Assembly (NCBI GenBank): GCA_963920705.1
Contig: OY987234.1
Location: forward strand, 20,541,794-20,605,793
Origin: Odiellus spinosus
Lineage: Eukaryota; Arthropoda; Arachnida; Opiliones; Phalangiidae
DNA length: 64,000 nt
Direction: 5' to 3'
Made by a program: the position numbers and the translations under genes. The notes beneath the pieces were generated by a model, which did not search any database, was not told the DNA's origin, and was given only the letters and a program-made list of their open reading frames with translations. Shown here piece by piece: positions 24,968 to 37,000 of the stretch. Positions within the stretch are counted from its first letter, which is position 1, and each line of letters starts with the position of its first letter.

Positions 24968-25304
24968 CAGAAGCCGATGAAACCCTCCTTTGAAGTCTAT
25001 TACTCCCGGGTCTTGTCTACCCCTCTCTGTATGAGTTATTCTCAAAAGGCGCGATTCGTACGCCTCCTAACGGTAGATGTTTTCGGAGCGGGAGCTCGTC
25101 GAGCGAATATCTCTAGCAGCCTCGGAGTTCGTCGAAAAAACGTCGGCGTTTGTGGAGAGAGAGAATTTCCAATTTTCCGTAGACAGGGGGGATGAAGTAG
25201 GACCCCTTCTAACTCGTAAAATTGTGAATTTTACCCATACAGAGAGGAGCGCTATTTGGAACATTGTAGTAGTAGACTTCAAAGGAGGGTTTCATCGGCT
25301 TCTG
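24968..25304 (+). mobile_element. MITE family A, copy 2
   Basis: 337 bp with perfect family ends (CAGAAGCCGATG and CATCGGCTTCTG). The exact 7-bp duplication GTATAGA lies on both sides. Very similar to the other copies, so insertion was recent relative to sequence decay. Confidence 0.95.
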
Positions 25305-26357
25305 GTATAGAGTATTCCCGCGTACTTGTATAATAAACTCCAATACCATACCCTCAAAATTGCCCAATTCCTCGTAATGCCTATTAAAATAAAAGTATAT
25401 ATAGTTAAAGCTTTTAAAGACGTCTGCGTTTGAAGCATTTTTTTGGGCACTTTTCCCAGATTTATCAATCCCAAAAAACTTTAGTTTTTTCGTGGAACTC
25501 CTTGGTAATTGATCTAGACTTTTTTCTCGAAATTTCGTGTCTCGAGATGTCTTTTGACGTATTACCTCGAATTTTTTTTTTTTAAGAACTTTGGCAAACT
25601 TGGCAATTTTTAAGCGAATATGACGTCTTTCTTCATAAGGAAAGCCTTAGATTTTATTTAGAGATACTGAAAGATAAAATTTGTAAGCTTTCTAACCTCT
25701 GTTTTAACGTAATGAAGTCGGTTTTCTACTATTTGGTTAGGAAAAGTAAATTAAATTGGTACAAAATTAATGATTGTTTACCGCAAAATGTTTAAATAAC
25801 CCAGGGGCCAAGGTGTTTTGATATTTCGGACGAAATAATTTGACGTTCCGTTTGTTTTTGTTAGTGCGTGGGATCTCTGTATAACGCTGAAAGAAGCGGC
25901 TTTACTATAGGTGTAAGGGATTATAATAGCATCCCTGTCGGCTTTCTGCGCGGATAAAGTAGAAAATCCCCTCAGCCCGAACTTTTAGAGGCCACGTTCG
26001 CCGACTAAATCCGCTCCCTCCTCTTGGAGTTATTATTCTTCGCTTTCTAAATAACTACGCCGTCTGCCTGCACCATCAAACAAGATTTAGAAACATTTGG
26101 CAAAATAGAGGAATAACAAAGAAATAGGGGTCTGCGGGTACCCGATTGAGTTGGTTCGGATACCCGTTTCGATACCCGAAACTATACTAGCCTAGTAAAT
26201 CTTTACCGTGACAAACTGAAACTGGTTTTCCGGTTATTCGCTGGTAGTAAACTTGAAGTCAAAGATAATGGAAAACTTAAATCAAAACCATATTTTACCA
26301 AACTTAACAGAAGAGAAAAATTGTCTTTGTAACTATTTAGTATTTATTTAATAATTT

Positions 26358-26691
26358 CAGAAGCCGATGAAACCCTCCTTTGAAGTCCATTACTCGCGGG
26401 TCTTGTCTACCCCTCTCTGTATGGGTTAGTTTCAAAAAGCACGATTCGTACGCCTCCTAACGGTAGATATTTTCGGAGCGGGAGTTCGTCGAGCGAATAT
26501 CTCTAGCAGCCTTGGAGTTCGTCAAAAAAAGTCGTCGTTTTGTGGAGAGAATTTCCAATTTTCCGTAGACAGGGGGGTATGAAGTAGGACCCCTCCGATC
26601 TCGTAAAATTGGGAATTTTACCCATACTGAGAGGAGCGCTATATCGAACATTAGAGTAATAGACTTCAAAGGAGGGTTTCATCTACTTCTG
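26358..26691 (+). mobile_element. MITE family A, copy 3
   Basis: 334 bp, flanked by the exact 7-bp duplication ATAATTT. The right end reads CATCTACTTCTG rather than CATCGGCTTCTG, so the terminal repeat is slightly decayed here. Confidence 0.94.
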
Positions 26692-26916
26692 ATAATTTTT
26701 AGAACCTGATATAATTTCTACACTATGTATTGTAACTTTAAATACCCTATTGCTACCCATCTACTATTTTAGAGTAAGACCAATTACCAGCGAGTAACCA
26801 TTTTTACGCGTAAAGATACCCAATTAGAAACTTTTTTGATTACTGTTACACGTGCCGAAAACCAAAAATTACTATCCACACACCCACTACAAAAGCTTTC
26901 TCGAGGTTATTATTAC

Positions 26917-27253
26917 CAGAAGCCGATGAAACCCTCCTTTGAAGTCTATTACTCCCTGGTCTTGTCTACCCCTCTCTGTATGGGTTATTCTCAAAAGGCG
27001 CGATTCGTACGCCTCCTAACGGTAGATATTTTCGGAGCGGGAGTTTGTCGAGCGGATATCTCTAGCAGCCTCGGAGTTCGTCCAAAAACGTCGTCGTTTG
27101 TGGAGAGAGAGAATTTCCAATTTTCCGTAGACAGGGGGGTATGAAGTAGGACCCCTTCTAACTCGTAAAATTGTGAATTTTACCCATACAGAGAGGAGCG
27201 CTATATGGAACATTGGAGTGGTAGACTTCAAAGGAGGGTTTCATCGGCTTCTG
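26917..27253 (+). mobile_element. MITE family A, copy 4
   Basis: 337 bp, flanked by the exact 7-bp duplication TTATTAC. It lies only about 225 bp from copy 3 in the same orientation. Confidence 0.95.
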
Positions 27254-27666
27254 TTATTACTCATTGGTATATAGCTATGTAGTTTGAATAGAATCCTTCG
27301 GACTATGAACCTTGATAAGAATCTCTATAAAGTTGACCAAAGGGGAAATGACAATAATAAAAAGAAATCCAGGGGGTTTGATACGATTTCTCCATCCTCC
27401 CTTCACCCTCTTCTCTCCAGAGATCGTAGAGAATGACAATGTTGTCATGGGAACCTATAATGTGGTTGTGCTGTTTACTTTGTGAGTATCTTTTCAAGAG
27501 CGGGTTCGGCGTTTAAAGGGAATGTGGAATAGATTTATGTATATGAACAGTTAAATCTTCCACCTCTCACAATTGTCCTGAAGCTTTCCTTTAAATATCT
27601 ATATGAATACATATAATTTACACTTTTTTCCTATACCTTACCTCAAGTGACTTTAATAACCGCGAT

Positions 27667-28003
27667 CAGAAGACGATGAAACCCTCCTTTGAAGTCTACT
27701 ACTCTAATGTTCCATATAGCGCTCCTCTCTGTATGGGTAAAATTCAAAATTTTACGAGATCGGAGGGGTCCTACTTCATACCCCCTGTCTACGGAAAATT
27801 GGAAATTCTCTCTCTCCACAAACGACGACGTTTTTTTGACGAACTCCGAGGCTGCTAGAGATATTCGCTCGACCAACTCCCGCTCCGAAAATATCTACCG
27901 TTAGGAGGCGTACGAATCGCGCTTTTTGAAACTAACCCATACAGAGAGGGATAGACAAGGCCCGGGAGTAATAGACTTCAAAGGAGGGTTTCATGAGCTT
28001 CTG
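27667..28003 (-). mobile_element. MITE family A, copy 5 (inverted)
   Basis: 337 bp in opposite orientation to the other copies. CTTTAAT follows the right end directly, and the same heptamer occurs on the left, but separated from the element by nine extra bases (AACCGCGAT). Confidence 0.92.
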
Positions 28004-29845
28004 CTTTAATTAAAAATTAGATTTAACATTTTACTTCGAGCCTATTAAGTATTATACTTTCTAGTACTACTCTGAGTCCAAAATCGTGTTGATAACGTTT
28101 TTTGTTTAATTGTTTAATTTAAAGGGATAATGCAATCTAACAATTGATTTTTTTATCGATTCCTTATCCATTTTTAGCTCCAAGTTTCCCTTTAAACTAG
28201 AAATAATAATAAGAATTGTAGAAAAATCTCTGGAATACGTTTTATGGTACGGTGATTCCAAATATAAACGAAACTGAAGTTTATTTCGTATTTTACCGTT
28301 AGCGTAGGACTCCTAATGAAGGTGTGGGTGTATTTGAATGTAAGGCTAGAACTAGGAAGGTGAGGGATATAATGGCTGACTCCCCATCATGGATCAATAC
28401 TATACGAAAGGTTAAAGGTCATCATGAGGTCATTAAGCTTAAACAATCATTTCATTTTCCCTTTAAAGAGTCAACTAACGCGGAGAATGGGATGATGTTT
28501 GTTGGAGAAGAATATTTTTGTCGACGGACGTCTATCTCCGCCCACCCTAGGTCCCGAAACCCTCGCTCAAATAAACTGTTTAGGTCGTTTGGTCAGAAAA
28601 GCAATTTTAACTTTTCTCTCCTCGATCTTTTCGAAATGGCCGGAAAAGGAGTCTATCTTTCCATCCAGGAGGCTCGTACAAAACAACTCCCTAAAATTCC
28701 CAATTACATTCAAATTGCGCCGCTCGGGAGTTCGGGGAGCGAGCACGTCTTGCCCATAAGTTTATCTACTTGGCTCGGCGCCATATAGTATTGAAGGGTT
28801 AGCGAAATTCGAAAGGAAAAGACGCCTTCCAAGTAGTTATATTATCCTCAAGTCTGTCTCCCATTCCCCTAACAATTCTTAACTGAACTATATTCATGCT
28901 CAACATTAACGGTCAAATAACGGTTGGTCCATTCTCCCAAAGGGAGAATAAAAATGAATTTTTTATGTAATATTTCCCCTTTAAATTGATCCTTATCACT
29001 AACGTCATATAGTCAACCCCCAAAAACCAGAGCTTTCGCGTTTTTCGTTAAATTTTTCTTTTAATTAAACCAATCCTGACGACTATAATTATCTATTCCT
29101 TACCCCAACTAAAGTTGAAAGCAACAAAATTAAGTATTAACGGAAATCTTTGATTTCTGTAAAGAAAGTAGTGAATATTTAGAACGAAAAAACCTTTTCA
29201 CTGTCCCTTTAATGGCTATAATATTAGTTTTCTATTTTACCCCCGTGTATACATAGTCATTTATTTAATATTTTACAAAAATATATTAGGTCAGGATCCG
29301 GTTAAAGTTCACAGCGTGTACAAAGCTAAGGTCTCTACTTTATCACTTAAAGGGAGAGTGAATAGACATTAGTTTTAATAGTAGAATCCATAAAAGTATC
29401 ACTTCATTTTCCTCTTTACCCTCCCTTTAAATTTAAAGCTTTAGATGATAAACTGGTGCCTATAGCTTCAATGAAAACTCAAACGATGTTATAACCTACT
29501 GAAAGTTTTATAAATTTATATTTTTCGTCGTTTTTAGTGACGTGACATAATTCTTTTCGCTATTTTAGTAATTTTAAATATAATCACGTTGGCGTTCTAA
29601 TGGTCGTGAATATGCCATTAGTTCTTTTCACGCTCGGGTACAATTTCCAGTATTTATAACTTTTTAAATTAAACAACGAATGTGATGTAGTCAAAATTTT
29701 ATTGTTAACTTAAAGTCCAAACTGTAACGTATATTATTTATTATTAGATATAAGTATAATGGATTATTTAAAAATAATCTACATTGTATACCGTATCCTG
29801 ATGATTTATATAATTTGATTTGGAGGTTATAGAGAGATATAGAAA
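28004..29845. other. Gene-free stretch with a fragment of the family B arm
   Basis: TTTAAAGGGATAATGCAATC followed by TATCGATTCCTTATC (about 28118-28170) matches the outer arm of family B. A 154-codon plus-strand ORF at 28324-28788 has no recognisable domain and no clear splice context, so I do not call it a gene. Confidence 0.45.
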
Positions 29846-30762
29846 ACCAAATCTTGCGGTATAGTTTGGACCAGATCATACGGTATAATTTGGACCAGAT
29901 CGCAAGGAATAATTTTGACCAGATCGCAAGGAATAATTTTGACCAGATCGCAAGGAATAATTTTGACCAGATCGCAAGGAATAATTTTGACCAGATCGCA
30001 AGGAATAATTTTGACCAGATCGCAAGGAATAATTTTGACCAGATCGCAAGGAATAATTTTGACCAGATCGCAAGGAATAATTTTGACCAGATCGCAAGGA
30101 ATAATTTTGACCAGATCGCAAGGAATAATTTTGACCAGATCGCAAGGAATAATTTTGACCAGATCGCAAGGAATAATTTTGACCAGATCGCAAGGAATAA
30201 TTTTGACCAGATCGCAAGGAATAATTTTGACCAGATCGCAAGGAATAATTTTGACCAGATCGCAAGGAATAATTTTGACCAGATCGCAAGGAATAATTTT
30301 GACCAGATCGCCAGGAATAATTTTGACCAGATCGCCAGGAATAATTTTGACCAGATCGCCAGGAATAATTTTGACCAGATCGCAAGGAATAATTTTGACC
30401 AGATCGCAAGGAATAATTTTGACCAGATCGCAAGGAATAATTTTGACCAGATCGCAAGGAATAATTTTGACCAGATCGCAAGGAATAATTTTGACCAGAT
30501 CGCAAGGAATAATTTTGACCAGATCGCAAGGAATAATTTTGACCAGATCGCAAGGAATAATTTTGACCAGATCGCAAGGAATAATTTTGACCAGATCGCA
30601 AGGAATAATTTTGACCAGATCATCCGGCATAATTTTAACCAGATCACGCGGCATAAATTTAACCAGATCACGCGGCATAAATTTAACCAGATCATGACGT
30701 ATAAATTTAACCAGATCATGACGTATAATTTTAACCAGATCATGCTATATAATTTTGACTAG
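29846..30762. repeat. 24-bp minisatellite, about 38 copies
   Basis: Units contain GACCAGATCGCAAGG followed by AATAATTTT. Nearly all central units are identical; three adjacent units near 30309-30366 share an A-to-C change, and the outer units diverge progressively on both sides. Since 24 is a multiple of three, five of the six frames stay open for 240-350 codons. These ORFs are artefacts of the repeat. Confidence 0.98.
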
Positions 30763-31605
30763 ACCATGATACTATCCTTATAAAATCTGAATTTCTTCGC
30801 CATTAATATTATTAATATCAAAAATATCTCGTGATATTCCCATGGTCTAAAAAAATATATGTATCTTACCTCATTTTAATTTGATAAACTTTCCCTTCTG
30901 ATATATTGTGGTTGGTTGGTTCACCAAGCGTGCAGAGCCGCCAATATTTGTTAGATGTCAAATTTTAATATGAAAAATGTCAGTTCAAAGTCGCGGGAAA
31001 GAAGCTGAAAGAGAAGTGATGCCGGAGTTTTTCCTCCCGGGCGTCTGTGAAGCGATAAAAGATTCTTTTCCGCTCGCGAAAAATCCGCTTATAAAATTAA
31101 AGTCCATCCAAAAATATACGTGATTGAAGAAGAAGCTAGGTACACACACGCGTATTCCCTGTTTCTTAGCGGGGAGCCGCACGCTGCCAAGAGACTGCAT
31201 TGAGTAGACGATAAATAAGTCACGTGCCTGGGAGGTCTCTCCTCACTTTCTCTTCATCTTCTTCCTTCCTCTCTAAGTCTCGTCTCCTTGATCCGAGGGT
31301 CTTCGTTTTTCTCCCTTTCCTCTTTCGTGAGATTTAAGACTCTTTCACACTAGCTCTTACTCCTAATGTCCTTATCCAAATCCACGTAATCCGTGTAATT
31401 TGTCGCTGAAGTTAGCTTTGACAATATATTGAGTTGGAAATCTTTAAGTACTCCTCGTCCAACTTTTTTAGCGCAAAGAAAGAGGTGTCAGACGCTTGAG
31501 AATATAGATATTTGCGCTAAACTCGAGAAGGATTTCGCCCACCCCCCTCGAAAAATAGTTCTAAAAGTTTTTTGTACTTGTATTCTAACTTGTCTTCCCT
31601 TTCGG
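30763..31605. other. Gene-free stretch
   Basis: A GC-richer, CT-rich patch lies at about 31000-31330. No exon, RNA gene or repeat is recognised. Confidence 0.4.
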
Positions 31606-31886
31606 CAAGAAGGATCAGATAAGGAGAGGAAATGTGGGGACGGCGCGGTTCCTACTGCGTCGGACTAAACTCCCACTCTGGGAGAACGGGGGTAGAGACG
31701 TTTCGTGGTAAAATGTTGTCACGTCGGTAAAACGAATCCTTTATGAGACTCGCTAGCTAGCGACCACGTGACAACAGTTTACCTCGAGAATTTCCTATCC
31801 CCCCTTTCCACCCGAGTGGGAGGTTGGCTCTTCTCTCTCTAACTCAACGCAGCCCCACATTTCCTCTCCTTATCTGATCCTTCTTG
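31606..31886 (+). mobile_element. MITE family D, copy 1
   Basis: Ends CAAGAAGGATCAGATAAGG and CCTTATCTGATCCTTCTTG; exact 7-bp duplication CTTTCGG. 281 bp, slightly shorter than the other three copies (292 bp) through loss of an internal GGGACAGAC-like piece. The element is one long imperfect palindrome centred near GCTAGCTAGC. Confidence 0.95.
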
Positions 31887-32443
31887 CTTTCGGCAGCTTT
31901 AGCTTTTTTATTGCACTTATTGTCTAGAGTTCTCACAAATGATTTGTATTTGAATTTCTATTATTTTAAACGCTTCCAAATTCTTATATCTTACTAAACA
32001 ACCTTAATTTAAAAAATATTCGTGTGTGAAAAAGCCTTTTAATGGGAAAGGGGAGGTGTTAGGATCTAAAAATCATATCTTCACACGTGTATTTTTAACC
32101 TTTTTTTCTTCGCCCTCCCACCTCCGTTTCCTACTCAAGAATGATCTTGTCTTCTATACCTCTTGCCTGCCCCGTATCTTTCGTCTTCCCTTCATCCGCG
32201 ACTTCCTCTTGAACGAATTTAATTTATATAGACTCGTTAGTAATTGCAAGAATTTATATATTCATTTAAAGAAAGAGAGAATATATGTATACGTTCATTT
32301 CTTGTACCGTGACGAAATTACATTATTTATCTAGACTTACGTTGTATACACTTCACTTAAAGCGAACTATAGAGTCATTAGAGTGTGGAGTTTAAAATTT
32401 GTATCTGGGGTTTCTTTCGTTATTCAGAAACGTTGTATCAAAC
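31887..32443. other. Gene-free stretch
   Basis: A plus-strand ORF at 32026-32334 has no recognisable domain. No other signal is seen. Confidence 0.4.
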
Positions 32444-32781
32444 CAGAAGCCGATGAAACCCTCCTTTGAAGTCTATTACTCCCGGGTCTTGTCTACCCCT
32501 CTCTGTATGGGTTAGTTTCAAAAAGCGCGATTCGTACGCCTCCTAACGGTAGATATTTTCGGAGCGGGAGTTCGTCGAGCGAATATCTCTAGCAGCCTCC
32601 GAGTTCGTCAAAAAAACGTCGCCGTTTGTGGAGAGAGAGAGTTTTCCAATTTTCCGTAGACAGGGGGTATGAAGTAGGACCCCTCCGATCTCGTAAAATT
32701 GGGAATTTTACCCATACAGAGAGGAGCGCTATATGGAACATTAGAGTAGTAGACTTCAAAGGAGGGTTTCATCGGCTTCTG
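32444..32781 (+). mobile_element. MITE family A, copy 6
   Basis: 338 bp with perfect family ends; exact 7-bp duplication ATCAAAC on both sides. Confidence 0.95.
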
Positions 32782-32916
32782 ATCAAACTCAAGACGGATA
32801 CGTTTATGGCAGAATGGAATCGCGTTTTTTTTTTTATACTTGTAATTTGATCTCAAAATTTTCACAAATAATCAATCACCCTAATTAATGGATAAGCAAT
32901 TGATATAAATTTACTT

Positions 32917-33147
32917 AAGCCGCGTTCGATTTAAATAGTTTCTAAACGTTTCGCTGTTGTAGTATGAACGGGAAACAATTTATCTTGAATCGATTTTAAT
33001 CAATTTCTCGAAACTGCTTCGGGAACCAGTTTGCAACAACCTACAGATGAAACTAAAATTTATCCATTTATGACCCCAAAATTTTATAATTTGACCTTTT
33101 GAAAACGGTTAAAAACCTTTACAAAGTCTGTAGCGTGAACGCGGCTT
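32917..33147. mobile_element. Possible MITE with ends AAGCCGCGTTC
   Basis: AAGCCGCGTTC at 32917-32927 is inverted as GAACGCGGCTT at 33137-33147. The internal piece TGACCCCAAAATT with AATTTGACCTTT recurs just outside at 33154-33182, and again in inverse at about 33893-33930 (GGTCAAATTGTGAAATTTTG). It is therefore part of a dispersed repeat. No certain target duplication is seen. Confidence 0.6.
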
Positions 33148-34092
33148 AGCTGACCCCAAAATTCTTCAATTTGACCTTTCGTAAATGTTTTAAAAATGGT
33201 TTCTGTTTGAGAAGCATGACCCTGGAATGAATATATTCATATTTAATTTCAAAATTTATTAAATTTGAAATACAAAAAGAAGAAAAAGATTTAAATATAT
33301 CACTTTGTACCCAGCGGAAAATGAAGGGATTTTTTTTTTCCAACAATATCAATATATTTTACTTTAAATTTAATTTTACTAATACATCATTTTAATTTTT
33401 CGAGACTTATAGAGGTTATGGGACTAGATTTCCAAAGATAATTTTAATTATTTTGAAGCGAGATAGATATAAAGTGTATATTTTAACAGATGCAAATTTA
33501 TTTATTTCTTGTAAGCGGTGAATTTTAGAAAAAGAATAATGGATTTCTTAATTTTTCCTCGCTTAAGAAATCTGGCCCGCTCTATATAATACCATTTTTA
33601 ATTGTAATTAATTTATCACGCTGTACAGTGAATGGTGGCGTAGTTGTTCGTAATTGGTTGTCGACCCAATACGTATTTGCGGAGATCATCCACCACTCTT
33701 AAAAGACTTTGCCTGATTGGATAATTTTGCGGAATCTTTTGCGCAATAACTTTTCTCAAGATGAAATATCTGTGGGGTTATATACGTTTAGATTAAGCAT
33801 AATCCACAAAAGTATAGCGTAACCCAAACCGAAACTCTGACGTAATTAAGCTACGTTCACACTAGAGACTTTGAATCCGTTTTTAAACGTTTTAGAAAGG
33901 TCAAATTGTGAAATTTTGGGGTCAACTGTATATATTCTTTGCCATAAATATTGCAATTATTAGCTTGAAAAGTTTATTTTAACATTCGAACAATTTAAAA
34001 TCGATTTCAAAGTCTTTAGTAAATTGATTGATTAAAAATAGGTTGTTTTGGCCTTTCATTCTCCCTTGAAGGTGTATTTTCGTTTAAGTAAC
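33148..34092. other. 3' flank of the C12orf56-like gene
   Basis: TTTATT at 33973-33978 (AATAAA on the minus strand) lies about 115 bp past the stop and may be its poly(A) signal. A partial inverse copy of the 32.9-kb repeat sits near 33845-33932. Otherwise AT-rich with nothing recognised. Confidence 0.5.
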
Positions 34093-37000
34093 TTAATTTG
34101 GGCTTGGATGTATTACAAACCTGACATCGTCGGCGTAATTAAGCCTAAAATGCAAATCGCAAAGTGGCGAATGAGTAATTATGACGTGAAGAACAGTCAG
34201 TTGCTGATGTATTTGTACGCTTTGGCTCGGGGTTAAAATTCCTGCTCGACTGGACGGAGTCGAGACTGATAGCACGTGACTCATTAACCTCGAGACGAAT
34301 ATTTCCTGTTTTTAAAAGTATCATATTTATTAGGCCTATTTTGAATCGTCAATAGCATAATTAATTGGGCTATAGACAAACTCTGTACAGGGCTAAAAAA
34401 TATTCTATATTGTACGTCGAAGCAGAAGCCGATGAAACCCTCCTTTGAAGTCTATTACTCCCGGGTCTTGTCTACCGCTCTGTGTATGGGTTATTCTCAA
34501 AAGGCGCGATTCGTACGCCTCCTAACGGTAGATGTTTTCGGAGCGGGAGCTCGTCGAGCGAATTTCTCTAGCAGCCTTGGAGTTCGTCCAAAAAACGTCG
34601 TCGTTTGTGGAGAGAGAGAATTTCCAATTTTCCGTAGACAGGGGGGATGAAGTAGGACCCCTTCTAACTCGTAAAATTGGGAATTTTACCCATACACAGA
34701 GGAGCGCTATATGGAACATTGGAGTAGTAGACTTCAAAGGAGGGTTTCATCGGCTTCTGGTCGAAGTTAAAATAGATTAAAAAACACTAACCCATTGTTT
34801 TACTTCCGTCAAAACCTTGACAATCCAAGGCAAACCGAAGGTTTGTTGCTTCGTGACCATTTCTCGCCCCTGATAGGCTATTTGCGTGATATTGTACAGC
34901 GCGGACGAGCTATTATTGGTCAGTTCCAAGACGGACCTTATCAACTGCGAAATAAATTCAAATTAAGGTTTATATAATATTGATTTCATAAAAATAATTA
35001 TGATATACTTACTGGGGCTTCTTGGAACAATTCCCAATCATGGGATGATTGTCTTTTGTGCGATGTCACTACGTCTAAGATGGCGTCTCTATACGCTAGT
35101 GGTACCCAAGGAACCGCGACTAAACATAAAAGTAGTTCCCTCGTACTTCTACCACTGTTTAATACAAAAAAACATTTATTTTTAGTTTCAAAATAGTTTT
35201 AAAACGAATTTTAAAACTATTGTTTGTTCTAAAACTTTGGACGGTCAGAAAATTTACATTAAGTAAATTCTCAAAAATATTTGCACTTCTGCGTTAAGTC
35301 CCAAGGAGAAAAAACTAGCCAATAGGAAAAGGTCAAGCAGACGCTTTTCCTTTGAAACGCTTAGCTAAATTTCGATGATAGGTAATAATGTCATATCGTT
35401 AACTTTACTTTTTGTACGTGAGATGATGGGATCTGGCAGAATGGGCTTCGTCACTGCCTTGTAATAAAGAATCCAATAATTTTAGAAGCAAGGATGATAA
35501 TCTATAAAAGTAAACGATACGTCCTTTAGAAAACTAATGTCTAATTAAATAGGGATCGTCCATAAATTTTATCACTTTCTTTACTATTTTGGACACTCCC
35601 CTGAGAGTGTGACGTCATTTATGAACTCCCACTTAACCTACTTCAGTTTGTCCATGGTTGAACCTATGGTCTGTTTCTCGTGACTATTTTCAGGGGCGCT
35701 AACCAGAGTTCGAAGTTTACTAACCATGGCCGGAAAGAGAGTAGGATTCTTTATGGGAATAGAAAAAGTTTAGTTATAATTTTTTTGGGTTTTAATGAAA
35801 GATATTTTTGTCTTTTATCGAGTGATACTCACTTTCCAAAACATTCTTTTAATAGTAGTCGATCTTTGTACGTCTTTAGACATGTTCTCTATTGAACGCC
35901 TTACGTTAGCAATTTCCAAATCGGTGGAGGAAGCCAAGTTGCGTTGCAATTCTTCCAAAACTTGTTCGTAGCGTTCTCTAATATTTTATTAACGGAATTC
36001 ATTATTGATATGATTCGGATATCGCGTTACTAGGATAATGAATCTTACTCTGAATTATTTTTAATTATATTTTGGGTCGAATCCAACTTCATTGTAGAAC
36101 TCTGAAAGTTTTAAATATAAAAATTATATAAGTTAATTAGAATCTGATAATCACTAGCTAATTAATGATTAAATTCACTCTATCGAGTTTTTTCTGTTTG
36201 TTTCTTATTGGTTCGTCCAAGAATATGATTGAAAATTACTAGGAATGTCCTTCTCATAATAGACTCTAGTCTGGGTGGGGTTTTGAGCAAGCTCGCGTAG
36301 ACTCACAAACGTTTTTACGTCACATATCGAAGCCTAGAACTTAAAGCGTCTTTCCGAAAAAGGAGTAGGGCTCCGCTCTTGACCGATCGTTTTACGAAAT
36401 ATCTTTCAATTGTAACTTTTATTTCATATTATTAGATTCTCCAATAAAGCCTTGTAGTCTTTCTTTACGGAAGACCCCCATAACGAATCTTAGGCGAGCT
36501 GGAGATATTCCCGGTAAAAAAACTTACAATAAGTAAATTATTCCAGGCATAAATGAGAAAACGGAAGACTGGGCACTGAGGCGTGAGAACGTAAATGTGC
36601 AGTTCTAATTCCTTGACGGTCACTTTAGTTTTTCCGTTCAAATCTGGCGGTCTAAGAAAAAGATAATAAGATATTAGTCTAGAGAAAATGAGCAGCACGC
36701 GTGCACTAAGGCCATCTAGAAGAGATTCTTTTCATTTTATTTTTTATACCCATCGTCATCGAAGGCGGCCGCGAGAGAGGCCAGAGAACGTTGCTTTCTT
36801 CGATCGTGGTCGGCGTAGTTGCCCAAGGCCGTTTGAGATCGGTAATTGCAATTGGGCGCGGGCGCTACTCTCAGTGAGGGCAGCTGCAAGAGACCCGCTA
36901 ACACGTCGTCGTTGCTGATTAGGCTGGTGGGAGTGGCTGGTTCCGGGGATCTTTATATATCATCGTCATAGATCGCGGAAGATGAAAGAAGGGAGGAAAG

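Noticed and set aside
24878-27231. Recurring 60-105-codon ORFs on both strands (also at 20.8, 27.7, 32.6 and 34.5 kb)
   Set aside because: All fall inside family A MITE copies and differ only by chance indels. The element has no conserved coding frame.
28324-28788. 154-codon plus-strand ORF
   Set aside because: No recognisable domain, two overlapping frames of similar quality, no splice partners or poly(A) context. It may be chance in a locally GC-richer patch.
29691-30762. Long ORFs (240-350 codons) on both strands
   Set aside because: They follow directly from a 24-bp tandem unit without stop codons in most frames. There is no start context, no domain and equal openness on both strands.
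36688-36918. Plus-strand 76-codon ORF rich in Arg
   Set aside because: It is the shadow of a real minus-strand exon of the C12orf56-like gene (36950-36750) that fits both splice phases.
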